A stretch of DNA of 64,000 bases from Oscheius tipulae (taxonomy: Eukaryota > Nematoda > Chromadorea > Rhabditida > Rhabditidae): NCBI GenBank assembly GCA_037178975.1, contig JASJZH010000003.1:8928001-8992000 (forward strand). The letters run 5' to 3'. A program made the translations under genes and the position numbers. The notes under the pieces are model-generated. The model did not search any database. It saw nothing but the letters and a program-made list of their open reading frames with translations, and had not been told where the DNA came from. The first letter of the stretch is position 1; the number at the start of each line of letters is the position of its first letter. Positions 20,240-33,000 of the stretch are shown piece by piece.

Positions 20240-20715
20240 GAAGAATAAATACTAACTATCTCTTAACACTAAGAGAAGAGGGAGAGCGAGGATAGGTGTG
20301 CTGAACCCAGTAGATGTATTAGTAAGTCAATCGATGACCTATGGGCATATTGGAAGGGGGGAGAACTAGTTTGGTATATATGTATGAACAGGAGCACAAC
20401 CATATCGTTTTTGGAGGGAAAAATAAGGAGAGAAGAAAGCGGGATGGCAGTGAGCTCTTTCGTCTTGTCCTCTCTCCTATCGGCATTCCCAGTCCTTTAT
20501 ACACTTAGGCCTCATTTCTCAATGCGATATCACTCATTTCACAACGCGATTTCACTTATTTCCCAATGCGATATCACTTATTTCACAACGCGATCTCACT
20601 CATTTCATAACGCTCAGGATAGTCATAAGGTCAGAGACATTGTAGGAGAGGGGATTGCGCTACAAACTTTCATCGAAATGATTGAGTCAACGAGCGAGAA
20701 CTCTTTGTAGATGTG
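20240..20715. repeat. Duplicated unit, copy B1, with minisatellite
   Basis: Matches 11826-12305 including the lis-1 tail (20473-20492) and the 22-bp array (20524-20613). Relative to copy A it lacks the segment equivalent to 11571-11825. Confidence 0.75.
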
Positions 20716-21206
20716 AGAAAAAAGGGGTTTGGAGGAATAGCTGAGAGTAAAGCAGTCAATCAGCTGAAAGATGAGTCGTCTACCGGTATCTCTTTACTCT
20801 GATCTGTTATTCTGCTCTTCTTCCCTGTCAAAATGCTACTAAAGCCGTGACTTTTATCTTTGCTGGACAGAAAACGGATAAAGAGAGAGGGGGAACTATG
20901 CACAAAGCAGAAAGAGGAGCAGCCTGTCCTTCGCCTCTATGGGACTTGAGCGCGAGAAGAATAAATACTAACTATCTCTTAACATTGAGAGAAGAGGGAG
21001 AACGAGGACAGGTGCTGAACCCAGTAGATGTATTAGTAAGTCAATCGATGACCTATGGGCATATTGGAAGGGGGGAGAACTAGTTTGGTATATATGTATG
21101 AACAGGAGCACAACCATATCATTTTTGGAGGGAAAAATAAGGAGGGAAGAAAGCGGGATGGCAGTGAGCTCTTTCGTCTTGTCCTCTCTCCTATCGGCAT
21201 TCCCAG
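20708..21206. repeat. Duplicated unit, copy B2, running into the real lis-1 3' end
   Basis: Matches 11577-12080. Here the right end continues as the true last exon of lis-1, so this is the probable source copy. No separate gene is supported. Confidence 0.75.
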
Positions 21207-24200
21207 ACCTTGCAGGTGTGATCGACACAGCCGGTAATTACGTAAGGTCGAGTTGGATGGAAGTCTGGAAAAGTGGAAGTTTTGTATAAGGTTTTAGGTC
21301 CAGCTTCCTGGTAATCCTCTTTCCAATCATGCAATTAGTCAGTGCTCTGTTCCACACTTTGTCACAGCTTTTTCTCCTCTAAAAGAGGACAAGATCAAGG
21401 CCGTTTTTTTCACAGCAAATACAGATACTACGTTCGCCACTGAAGCAGTCATCTTTATACTGGACTATTAGGCCAGTTTTAGATTTCAAGAGTGCGAAGT
21501 TTAAGGTTTGGAACACCAACATATTACAGCGTTTTAGTGACTTGATTACGACATGAAACTAAGAAAAATGCCTCACCGACGGAAGTGATGAAATGCGAAT
21601 GTGCTTCGATCATTTTTAACTGTCTCCTCTGAGCCATCTCCCAGATTCGTAGGGTCTTGTCGTCGGCCACCGAGATGAGATACTTTCCCCGCGGGTGGAA
21701 TCTCAGCCCGCGAACCCAGTTGTCGTGGCCGTGGAGGCTGAAGAGACACTGCCCCGTCGTCGCATCCCAAATCTAAAAGTTGTACATGAAAAAATAGCTC
21801 AAAATGGGTCTACCTTGATGGATTTGTCTCTCGAGCCACTGACGACAAAGTAGTTGTGTCCGACGGCGCCAAGATCCCCATTCGATTTGGGCTCTCCCTG
21901 TCGGATATGAGCCACAGCCGCCTCAGGAGCCCATTCCACACACTCGACGACGTTCTCGTGCTCGCGCATCTGCGTCTTGGCGGCTTTAGCATGCACATCC
22001 CAGATTATGACGCTCTGGAAATGGAATATTGAAGCTTTTTGGTATATTTTGATGTCATTTTTAGTTAATTTGAAGCTAAACTGGACAGATAACATGTCAG
22101 CCACGTCTAGAAGGATATATAAAGGTTTGGCAGCCGTTTTGCTACGCTCAATGTGACCATGGACAGTTTGACTGGCTCTGTCAGAATAAAAATTTGGACA
22201 GGATGACATGGGCAGAGAAGGCCAAGAATAAACATGTTGACAGGATAAAAGTTGGGAGGGGCTGAGAGTCAATTTGACCATGACAAGAGATTGACATGGT
22301 CAAATTGAGAAGTTAGATAGCTCCCTCTGCTGATCTCCATGGCGTGGATCAGCAGAGAGAGCGGTCGCTCAGTTTATGAAAAATCAACAGAGGGACACTT
22401 ATGTACACCCCAAAAATGTTCGAAATACGCAAAGGGTCGCCAAAACGCTACAAAAAGAAAAAAGAGACCCCTTTGAGTAAGAAAAGGGGTCGCACAATGG
22501 CAGGGATCCAGTTGACTGCATGGATAGCTTGACAGGTTGAGACTGCCAAAAGAACAATTTAAGAAATTTACCTGATCAATTCCACAGGACGCGAAGAACA
22601 GGCCATCGGGGTGTACTCGTAGCTGGCGGACCCAGTCGCTATGACCTCGGAAGGTGAACATGCAGAATCCGTTCGCCACCTCCCACATCTTGATAGTGTG
22701 ATCTCGACTCGCCGACAGAATGCAGTCCCCAGTGGGTAGGAAGGCCACCGAGGAGATGTTGTGCTCGTGCCCCTTCATCGTTTTCAAGCACTCAAAATTG
22801 CCGCCCATCTCCCACAGTTTCACGGACATGTCGGCAGAGCAGGACACTGAATTATACATTTTAAAAAGCTCAATAAATGACAAACCGAGCAATTTTCCGG
22901 ACTGGTCAAATGCAAGATCCTGGACGCTGTCCGTGTGGCCTTTTAGTGTTCTCTCGTGCTCGCCGGACTCGAAATCCCAAATCTTGATCGTCCCGTCCTC
23001 ACTGCAGCTCGCGAACACGGACCAGACGGGATGGAAGACGACTCGCGAGACGGGTGCTCTGTGTCCCGTGATGGCGAATCGCTCCGGCGGTCTCGGGATC
23101 CATTCTCCTGGCTGTCTTTTATCTCTGAAATAGGGGTGAATAAGTGGAAGCTGGACAAACCATTCGAAAATGGCATGAACTCCAAAATATTGTCATGTAA
23201 CAAGGACAGCGTGCCAGAGACAGAACAGGAGAAGAACAACTTGAAATTTACAGAAGTTAGGGGGGAATTGGCTGACAAAGACAATCCAGAGCGCTCTCAG
23301 AAACACGAGAATTGGAAGTGGCTGACAGACTCAGTAAACGAAAGTGTCAACTTTGAGTGGAAGCATGCCAACAGGGACAGGAACATATAAAGCTGTAAAG
23401 ATGAAGTTCGCATCAATATATGGTGATAGGCTGACAGACGGGAGAAATTGCACAGGGGAAGGGATCTGCATCTTACCTTTGGTATTTTATCACTGACAAT
23501 GCTGGAATACCGTATTACCCCGTAGGAGAGGGCTCTAATAGTTAGGCAGATTGACAGGGACATTACAAGCTTCTGGCTGGATATGGCCAGCAGAGTGCAA
23601 AACAGGAAACTATAGAAGGACCAACCTAGTAGGTGCACCATGAGTGATTTCCTTCTCGGTCTCGAGTAGCTTCTGCTCCAGGTCGGTGCATTTCTTCTGC
23701 AATCGAAGAACCGTTGTCCACTTCTTCTCTAGAATTCCCTGGATTGATACCTTGTCATTTTCGCCCTAAATTTTGTTATTTAATGACCATGAAAGATGTG
23801 ACAAAACTGACCAAATTGGCTTCCCCCCGAAAAGCCTTCAGCGTCTCCAGGTATCCATTTGACTGAAGGTAATCAGCAATCGCTTTATTTCTGCAAAAAA
23901 AAGAACTATATTCGTTGTCAGGAGCCCCTCGGTTTAATGTGTGTTTGCTCACAGCTTTTCAAGCGCGAGCCCCCTGTCGCGAGAACACTAATGAACTCTC
24001 TCAGAGAGCACATTTTCAACGATGCGCTTGTCTCTCGTGTAATTGTTTCTTCAATAGTGAGCGCGCCCGGGAGAAGGATGGCTTGCTGATGCTGCTGCCG
24101 CAATCGTATAATCTAATTCAGACCCAGAAGGCTGAATTGAATGACGTAATTATGGGTAGGGGAGGCGGTATTAGTTCGGCAGGCACCACCCCTCAGTTCA

Positions 24201-25285
24201 AAATTTTTGGTACGAACCTCCTCAAAACACTTTTTTTTGCATTTTCCATCGTGGTCTGCACTATCTAACTATGTTTTTTGAACTCAGCGTAAAAATTAAT
24301 TCCATGGAACGGAAAATACGATAAAAGTTCACAAGATGAATGGTGTGAAAGGAAAAAAAAAGAGTTAGAAAGGGCAAATCATGCTGGAATACGCATAAAA
24401 ACGCGATTCAGAGAGGCTCTGCGAGTTCCCGTCGAAAAATTTTACTTAGCTAGTAGAAACACATCTACGTGACCTTGAGGCGAATGCCATGATAATTTAC
24501 GAAGCTCAGAGAGACTAGTTAACAAGTATATAAGCCAAAAATGAGGACAGATCCACAAGAAGTTTTTTTTTTTTTTATGATGGAGCGGATTCAGAAGACT
24601 CTTTTGAGAGTTCAAGAAATCAATTTGATAAGGAAAGGAGCTGAATGACAGAGACATGCTGAAAGTAACATGATAACTGCCTGTCAAGGTTATTTAGTGA
24701 GATGTGACAAGATGTGATTGCTTCTACATAGAAATTGATAGAATCCAAGTTGATAGATGTCGGAAGGATAAAAGAACAGACAATGTGACAGAACATTGTA
24801 GAAAGACTGGTGGACAGAGTACTGAAAAGAAGAGTCAGTGGGGGTTTTTGGCAGGTTGAGAGAGCTCCATCACAAGGAGAGAGGCTTACGGAGGAAAAAA
24901 GGACAGAGATGTCAGAAAATAACAAAATTCGCGAATCCAAAAGAACAAAATTGAAAAAGATCAACACGGGGAACGATCCTACAGCCAGCTAACCACTAGG
25001 TCATGCTCGTCTTTCTGTAAAATCAGAGCCAACGATCGTGTAACCCCATTAAGACGGAATGAAAGCGATTTTTGCGCTCGTGTAGCGGTGAAATTGAAAG
25101 AAAGGTAAGACACAACGCTCAATTAGCGATTCGTCGGCGCTGATCCGATAATTGCTACCTTCCTGAATGGACCATTGTATAGGAAACACCTGTATACAAT
25201 TCCAGGACCCACACAACCCAATTTTCAATGAAAAAATCATGAAAACAACTCACATTTCTTCTCTGTGCTTGTCCGTTGTCGTCAT
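21191..25285 (-). CDS. lis-1: LIS1 dynein regulator (WD40 repeats, LisH)
   Basis: Eight exons (25285-25254, 23890-23812, 23765-23626, 23124-22886, 22846-22572, 22014-21814, 21772-21577, 21264-21191) encode 411 residues. The 32-nt first exon gives [10 protein letters not shown] and joins in phase to the LisH motif [40 protein letters not shown] is the coiled coil. Seven WD40 repeats follow from about residue 98 ([60 protein letters not shown]) and the end is [12 protein letters not shown]1 binds the dynein motor and acts with NDEL1 in nuclear migration, spindle positioning and cortical transport. Length fits the family (about 410). Intron 1 (1.36 kb) and the 557-nt intron before exon 6 hold GACAG-rich tracts, and the latter also a dispersed repeat (22310-22505). 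Confidence 0.95.
22310..22505. repeat. Dispersed ~190-bp repeat in a lis-1 intron
   Basis: Landmarks TGGATCAGCAGAGAG, AAAATCAACAGAGG, GTCGC...GCTACAAAAA and CCCCTTTGAGTAAG appear in the same order and orientation at 63110-63305 in a TMEM33 intron. No coding potential or clear terminal repeats were seen. Confidence 0.65.
24640..24970. repeat. GACAG-rich tract in lis-1 intron 1
   Basis: GACAG or GACAAG/GACATG variants recur irregularly. Similar tracts occur at 22150-22290 and 23140-23580 in other lis-1 introns. Confidence 0.5.
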
Positions 25286-26431
25286 TTTCATACTCATCAA
25301 CCAGAAATACGCGCTCCGAGGTCGAGCTCGACCGAAATTCACCCGTCAAAGTTAGCACCACCAATGTGAGCTCTAAATTCTTGGATTTTCTTAAATTAAT
25401 TGTTATAAAATGTGAAGAAAATTGACAGGAGGACATAAAGGAGGATTCCACGAGGGCAATGGGCCATGAATAACTAATCTGATCGTGTTGTAACGTCTCC
25501 AACCGGGGGAGTACCAATTTTTCAGAGAAACCACTCGATTTTGGACCTGTTCAACGATTTTTAATGTGTCAGAGCATCAACATCTTGTGTCTGGCATCGA
25601 AAACAAGCTTATTTGAGCAAAAAATAATGCAAAACATGGGGAAACTGTGTCCAAAAAGTCCGAGAACATAACAAGAGGAAAAAGAGAAAAATGAGGCCAA
25701 ACCTCATGTTGCGAGTGAAAAATCCACTGACATGTTCTTGTCCCCCAGTTCTAGTCGGCCGAGAGCACCGTATGCGGGCCAGCCTGCGCATCAGACCTCT
25801 TTTTTCCAACTGGATTGAAACATGTCCTGTTAAAACGGCTTTTTTGAAGGATTACAGTGAGTTTTTGATTGTTGAAAAGTTTCTAGAGGTATTTCACATG
25901 GTTGGGAGCAGAATAAAGCATATCTGGAGGCTGAAAATGAACAAGAAATCGATGAACGTAGGGAGAAAACAAGACAAATGGAAAAAATGGAAGTTTTCCT
26001 GGACGATTTGTAACCGCGCCAAATTTCGTACAGAATGATTTGAAATGTTAGAGGATTTTTAAAAAAGCTAAAAATTCGAAGTTTCCTATTTTTCCCCGCT
26101 TTCTTATTCATTTTTCATAGTTTTTTTTTTCCAAAATATTCTTCGTTTTAATATTGGTCCAGGAACAAATGGAAGCCCATTGGAAGCAAAAAGTGACAAT
26201 AATAAGACGTATTTCAAGTCAAGATTCCCAAGGAAGATATCGTCACTTTGAGACATTTTCTCTAGCTGAATCCTTGACGGCTTGACAGCAAGATGACATG
26301 CGGCAATATAGTTGCCAATTCAGAGGGACGTGCCCTCTAAGAATTAGCGCTAATCTCGACCACTCTTGTTTGCCTTCTCTGGCATAAATTGACTCTCGAA
26401 TTTCCAGGGGACTAGCTGGCCGGCGAGGGAG
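25286..26431. other. Divergent region between lis-1 and dvc-1, with unassigned exon-like pieces
   Basis: On the plus strand, about 25880-25992 reads WEQNKAYLEAENEQEIDERR and EKTRQMEKME. A donor GT then allows an in-phase join to 26161 (EQMEAHWKQKVTIIRRISS), after a GGTCCAG acceptor. Together they would form a charged coiled-coil-like segment, but an upstream start is missing (an in-frame TAA precedes it). I do not recognise the family. The pieces could be a small gene or an upstream part of dvc-1. An acceptor-like ATTTCCAG ends at 26407. Confidence 0.3.
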
Positions 26432-28341
26432 ATGAATCTTGTGGACCCGAGTTTTGAGCTGATCGACCCAAATCCCGACATCCATGCCCTGTTTCTCGAC
26501 TACAATCGCCGTTTTTTCCGGGAGGCTCTTCTGGCCTGCGAGGTCAGGTGGAGTCCTCGAATGACGTCGTATTTATGGCCCGTTTTCCCGTAAAGATCTT
26601 CATTTAGGTGCGCCGGGGTCTGTGTGTATGAGGGAAACAGTGGAATGTGCTCCATCCGGCTCTCCCAACCTCTGTTGAAGCTCCGGCCGAGGAGCGACCT
26701 CGTCGAAACGCTTCTGGTTCGCCTTTTTGTCATTTTTCTTACAATTTTGGCTGTTTCAGCACGAAATGATCCACGCCTACCTTTTCGTAACTGCCAATAA
26801 TCGGGACAGAGAGGGGCATGGCCCCGAGTTCCAGTCTCACATGCACAGGTTAGTGTCTTCTCCGTGTTTTCAATTATTTTAACCAACTTACCTTGGTTTA
26901 TAATCCAAATCTTCAAACTCTTTGCTCTGCTCATTGCTTGTTCAGAATCAACAAAGAAGCCGGCACAAAGATCACCATTTTCCACTCATTCCACGCCGAG
27001 GTCCGTCTCTACAAGACACATCATTGGAGGTTGGTCAGTCTTATTCCTTTTGGTGCCTCAGATAGATCGAAATCTGAAATAAAACGACAAAAAGTGAAAT
27101 AGATGGCCATAGGATCGAATCTGAGCTGCTGGCAGTCAAAAAATGTGTCACAGCGACAGTGCGTGTAAATAGTGATTGTTGTAACACACTTTATCTTAAC
27201 AGAAACAAAGCAATCTTGTTTCAGATGTGACGGGCCGTGTCGAGAGCGAAAACCCTTCTACGGCTGGGTGAAGAGAGCCATGAACCGTGCTCCCGGCCCC
27301 AGTGATACCTGGTGGACTCAACATCAGGCCACCTGTGGTGGCACCTACCACAAAGTCGCCGAGCCGGAAGGCTACAAGGCCAAGAAACAGCCCGGTGATA
27401 AGGAAAAGGTTGGTAATTTCCTGATTTCCATGAAGTTTTTTTAGCCCAAAAAGACGGACAAATCGGATTCAAACAAGCCGAAAAAGACTCTGGATAGCTG
27501 GCTCTCACCGACGAAAAAAGACGGTGGACAGAGACTTGGAGAAGGCGGAGCGACTGACGGCAAATCGAAGCTCTTGGACCAGTTGGAGAACAAGACTGGA
27601 GGAGGAACGACTCTTGGAGGAGCAACCACCGGAAGATCAAGACTCCTGGACCTATATGACAACCAAAAAAAGCCGAGTCCGAAAAAGAAGATTGATTTCG
27701 AAATTGTTGGGTAAATTTTTGTATGTTTTGGTTTGTTCCAGCTTTTTTCGCACATAATTGCAAAATTTTTAGTCTCGGCTCCCAATTCAACCCCATCCAG
27801 CTCGACGACGACGGGGGCGACAGAAATGATCCGAACTACCAATGGCAGGAAGGCTGTGGACCGATGTTACCTTACGAAGGTCCGCTGGAAGTCTGGGAAC
27901 AGTGGCCTAGTGACTGGCCAAAAGAGTCTGTAACGGCTGAAGAATGGGAGGCGATTCCGGAAGGATTGCTCAACCAAAATACGAAAAGTGAAGAGTGGGA
28001 GCCTATTCCGCCGGAAGTAGGTGTTTTCGTCTACAGTTCACACGCGCTGTCGTTGTGGCTCATTTTTCTTATAGTTCAAAAGCTTTTGTCTGCAGGTGAT
28101 CGCAAACGAGAACGACGGATGGGAGAAGATTCCAGTAGAAATACTGAAACCTGTTGAGGATCGCAGAATGGAAGATGATGACTATGAAGAGCCCCAGCCG
28201 AAGAAGAAATCGCCGAAGCGATGTAGGGGTTACGAGAACGAAGACGGACCTGATTACGAGATAGTCAACTGTCCACACTGCGACAACGAGGAATATCAGT
28301 TTTACATGGAACGTCACATACTGAGCTGTACCAAAAAATAG
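26432..28341 (+). CDS. dvc-1: SPRTN/DVC1-type DNA-protein crosslink protease
   Basis: Eight exons (26432-26568, 26608-26716, 26760-26848, 26946-27029, 27225-27408, 27445-27710, 27773-28016, 28096-28341) encode 452 residues. The SprT-like domain has HEMIH (83-87) with a third zinc ligand in REGHGPEF (His102), preceded by YEGNSGMCSIRLSQPLLKLR and followed by GWVKRAMNRAP and HQATCGGTY. KKTLDSWLS (about 214-222) resembles a PIP box for PCNA. The C-terminus has a UBZ4-type zinc finger, NCPHCDNEEYQFYMERHILSC. SPRTN proteases cleave proteins covalently trapped on DNA during replication, guided by ubiquitin and PCNA. The start follows SPRTN homology (VDPSFELIDPNPDIHALF). An N-terminal extension as in human SPRTN could lie in an unfound upstream exon. 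The middle is rich in charged repeats (EEWEAIPEG, SEEWEPIPPE). Confidence 0.92.
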
Positions 28342-28530
28342 CCTATTAATTTTCATATTACCCACACTCCTTTTTTAACACTTTACGGGCCCTCATACGT
28401 GTCATTTATAACTGAACCGGGTTTTTTTTGTAGAAATGAATTGTCAAATTTCTATATGCTTGTTCGTGGTTTTACATGTGTTTCAATGACCTTCTTTACC
28501 TTGGAAACTAGTAAGTGGTTCAAATTTACA

Positions 28531-29767
28531 ATGAGCATTCAGATGCCGACGGACATCACCCAATTTTTCAAGGCACGATGCAAAACGCTGGTCCAGAAGC
28601 GACTCAAGGAGCAACTAGGTCATGAAGACGAAAAGAAGAGGCTGCTGTCAGAAGAACCCTCAATCAGCTATCGAAAACATTCGCTCGCAGCCCGGAAATA
28701 CGCAACGGACATCCTCGAATTCGGGCATGTGGTGATCGCGAAGCGGCGGGACTATCTCGACTTCAATGCCCTCATGGCCACGATGAGCAGCAGCGACCGG
28801 GACCGATTCGACCAGGACAGTGAGCGCTGTCTCCGCAGTCTCAGCCAACTCGTCCTGCAGCTTTTGGAGATGATTTCGAAGGATCGGACACTGTCGGAGC
28901 AGGAAAAGGAACATTTGAAGGTCGGTTTTTGAGTGATTCTCGCAGTTCACACGCGTAGTCGTTGTAGCTTCATTTCCCACAAGATCATCTCATATTACAG
29001 GCCGTCTGCGCTCTGCTGGAGAAGGATATCAAGAAGATCGGACGCGTCGTGACCGAGATGAGACGGCTGCGGCTAACGGCGATGGCCAGTAGGAAAGAAA
29101 TGAGCAAATTATCCTCGATGTTGGCCGTGAAGCAGCGTCTACTGAGACCGATCAGTCCGAGCTTGGAGAGTACTTCTTCGGGATCGCCCAGAGCTGAGGT
29201 GAGTCATTTTTTATATCGAAAACATCCAAAACAGTCTAGAGTTCGTCTGCAATACAGTTTCTATATAAGAATAGACAGAAAAAGATTTAACTAGGCAATT
29301 TTTAGATTCGCCGACGAAATGTGCCCATAGATGACGAGGACGGACCTCTCCTTGGCCGCAAACAGCAAGAAAATCAGGTCGCGTTGAACGAGCATCACCA
29401 GCAGCAGCAAGAGGACACCTACGAGCCCGAGCTGGATCTCTCCCCGGCCGAGATGGATCAGCTCCAAAAGGAGAACGATAAGCTGTTCAAGAAGTTCACC
29501 AGTGCCCAGGACACGGTCAACAGTCTAGAGACGCAAATCTTCGAGATCCAGCGGCTCCAAGAGTGCTTCTCGGACAAGGTTTTCGATCAAGAAAAGGAAA
29601 TTGACGTGATCAATGAGATGGCTGTGGGCACGACGGAATCCCTGAAGGACGCCAACGAGTTCATCCGACAAGCCATCAGCAACACTGCCAGCCGCCGAGT
29701 GATCATTCTTTTCTGTATTGTTATTCTCACCCTGACTTTGCTCTTTCTCGACTGGTATAATTTGTAA
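28531..29767 (+). CDS. syx-18: Syntaxin-18, ER Qa-SNARE
   Basis: Exons 28531-28920, 29001-29198 and 29306-29767 give 349 residues (345 if the ATG at 28543, right after ATTCAG, is used). The N-terminus MPTDITQFFKARCKTL matches the syntaxin-18 N-terminal domain; RKYATDILEFGHVVIAKRRD and FDQDSERCLRSLSQL follow. The SNARE motif runs from LSPAEMDQLQKEN to NEFIRQAISN with the central Gln in VFDQEKEIDVI. A single C-terminal membrane anchor (IILFCIVILTLTLLFLDWY) ends the protein, as expected for a tail-anchored SNARE. Syntaxin-18 works with the NRZ/Dsl1 tether in Golgi-to-ER retrograde fusion. The start lies 190-200 nt behind the dvc-1 stop in the same direction, compatible with a nematode operon. 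Confidence 0.92.
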
Positions 29768-30084
29768 TATTTGGGGGCTTCCAGAAAACGGGATTTTTAT
29801 TAATAAATTTTATTGAAGATCAGACCAGGAAACGGTAAAGCAACTTTCACAGCTGTCGAGAGAGGAAGTAGAGAGACAGAGAGTGTGGGGAACCTTATTA
29901 CATTTAGATACTGTACACATGGAATGTCTAGGAAGCGCAGAAAGAGGCACAAATGGTGATTTCTTGGGGAGGTTGGACGAAAAAACAAGGAGCTACATAT
30001 TGCACAAAAAATAGGATGACTTAGGTCAAGTTATATATATAAGAATGGATCACAGTCAAGAAAATATGGATAGAATGACGAGAG
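29768..30084. other. Convergent spacer between syx-18 and pros-1
   Basis: 3' UTRs of both genes are expected here. An ATTAATAAATTTTA at about 29798 could serve syx-18 polyadenylation. No gene was seen. Confidence 0.45.
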
Positions 30085-33000
30085 TTACTGCTGTTCTAGA
30101 CGCTCGAGGAAGTTGGGATCCTTGAAGTATTCGGGAATCGGGTCGTCCAGTCTGTTGATTACCTAGAAGGAAAATTTTAGAATGAACTGTTGAAGCTGTG
30201 GCCAGGATTTTAGAGCCACAACTACTGCGCGTGTGACCTGTGGAAGTTGGCTAGAAATCTAGAGCCACAATGACAGCCCGTGTGAGATGTGGCTCGAGAA
30301 AAAAGGGAACTTTCGGTTCAAAAAAAGGAATTTCCGATTTTTCTCACAAAAATCTGCTTACCTTGTAGATGGTCTTCTTCCAAGAAGCCTCGGCATCTTT
30401 TCCCAGCTTGATAGAGTCGAAGAACTCTCGCAAGGTCTCCTGCACCACGTGTACTAGTCTCTCTGGAGGCTGAAATATTCAATTTTATCATTTTTCCTCT
30501 CTTTTCCTAACCTGGATGTGGTTGTTGCGATTATAATGCTGGTTGAGAGCTTTCATAATCTCGGAGTCAGTGTTGACAGTAATCTGATCGCGGTGAGTGA
30601 CGCCCTCTGCCAGGGCATTCCGGGCGAATTTGTCCATCTGGTTGTAGTAGAATTCCCTATAAGAAGTGGATTTCAATTTCTGGATCCAGTCTCTCATAAA
30701 TTTTGAGCTCAGATCAACGAGGCGAGCTTCTCGTGCGCACGCTCGACTGACCACGAGTCGTAATCTGTCAGCAAAGGCGCATTTTAATGACACGGCTGAC
30801 AAGTCGAGGAACAGATCTCAGATCGGATTCTTAGATTGTGTGAGATTTATTGAGAACTTGGGAATTCGTGGGAAAACGAGCCACAACTACAGCGCGTGTG
30901 AAATGTGAAGGAGGTTTTAGATTCGAAAAAGTACCCCTACTGCCCGAAAATTATCAACTAGGTGGCAGCTGTCTTCTCCTCTAGGCTCACCCCTTATTAG
31001 CTCACAGCCGGCGGCCTTGACGCACATTGTTTGAAGGGGTTGATACACCTGCGCCGACGCATCATCTTTCACTCTCTCCCTCTCTCCATATACGGTAGTT
31101 TTCAAGAGAGAGACAATAGAGAGACCCTCTCTCACTCATAATCATGACTCGGAATCCGCTTAGGACCAGTCCTGATACTACCGTAACCGGTCGTCTAGGC
31201 GATTACTCGAGGGAAGGAAATGAGAACAGTGGACACGAGGGGAGTTTGCTGATGGGGAGAGACAGTAGACAGTGCTGTTCCCTAACTTCCAGTCACTCTC
31301 ACTCCCTCTCTCTCTTCAAAACTCTTATCCCCCAGTCGACCATCGTCTTCCAGTTTCGCTTCCTAATCCCCCATAGAAGATTACTGTAGCGAGACGGCGC
31401 CTCTGGGAGATTAGCACAGCGTCGCCGGAAATATTAGATAGAGAGAGAGAGAGAGAGTGAGGAAGTTGGAAACCGTGGCTAGAATTGAATTTATCACTAG
31501 AAGAAACTGTTATAATGGTAAAAGATTCCCCGATGGCGCAGTCCCTAGTGATGCTGTCTACGGTCTAGAGGTCGGGGGCTCGGATCCTGGAGCATCTTTT
31601 TGTCTCTTTACGGGTTCCTAACAGCAGTTTTGCATACTTTTTAAGTCGGAAATAATGAAAATAGCCCACCTGAAGTTACTGAACCACTTGACCAGCTGCG
31701 CCGTGTTGTTCTTATTGAAGCGGATGTCAGGGAAGTAGCTCTTCAGCAAGGTCGAGTTCGGATATCGCGTGAAAAAGAACATGAGCTTGGCCTTCCGAAG
31801 GTGCATGGGCGTTAGGGTCGTGCTCTGACTGCCGTCCATCGGTCCATAGTCACTGTTGTCGTCGCTGTTCGTTGGACTGTCTTCACGATCGTTGAAGGCG
31901 GCTCCGCCATACAGAGGATGACCGACCATGGTTGGCGGGAAGTAGTTGGCGAGACTCGAAGCTGACAGATTTAGCTGTGGGGTGCTTCTTCCCGAGATTG
32001 GAGACTCTCGTCCAAGGGGGGTGCCCCTCCTGACAGAGTCGGTCACCTTGGCTCTCTTCCTCTTCAACTCGTCATCCATCATTGGCCTGCGGAGACTGGA
32101 CAGGGCGGCCAAAGGATTGAAGCCATTGAACGGAGGGAAGATGCCGTTCGGACCGCCGTGGGGCATTCCAAAGGCGAGGGGGTTCGGCTGTGAAAAGTTC
32201 GGGAACATCGGTGGGAGCTGGGGCTGACAGCGTTGGCTGTCAGCAGTGAATCGGGCCAGGTCAGCTGCCCATTCTTTGAGAATCTGAAACATGGAGGTAA
32301 ACAGGAAGCGACTGTTGACAGAGACAAAGACTGAAACAGACATACCTTGTCCACGAGGGAGGACATGTTCTCGTTGATTTCAGTCTTGAGAGTCTGGGCA
32401 AGAAGAGAGAAGTCTCGCATACGGGGCTTTTCCTGAAAATCACTCTGTCTCTGTCTCTGTCTCTGTCCCGCGACCCACCTCATTCTGCTGCATGAGCTTC
32501 TTCTGCTGTTCAAACATGTTTGAGCAGAGTCGTCTCTGAGCCTCCATCATCTCATGAATACTGGGGCTGGTCAGCTGTGACTGAAGAGCTGTCAACTTGT
32601 CCAGAGGGTTCTCTCCCTCCTCCGCCAGAGTAGGAGAGGGAGAGTCACTCTGTTCAGCTGCCTCATCCACATTCTCTTCACAGGTCCCAATCTCTTCAAA
32701 CTGTTCAGCGAGGTTCTTCTGTGGCTGTGTCTGTTTCCTCTTGCTGGAGCTGCTAGCTGAACTCTCATTGCTGGCCGGACTGTCATTGACCGGCCGGTCA
32801 TCCTCCTTCACTTCCTCCATCTTCTCATCATTGGTCTCGACGTCAAGCTGGTCCAGATCGTCTGTCAGATCCTCGTCCTGTCCCTCCTCTCGGACCGAGA
32901 GATCCGTGGGTTGATCATCCTTCAGATCGTCGTCCATGGCGGACATCCACATACCTGGGAACAGGGCGGCTAGCTGGTCGTTTCCACCGTTTTTCAGACC

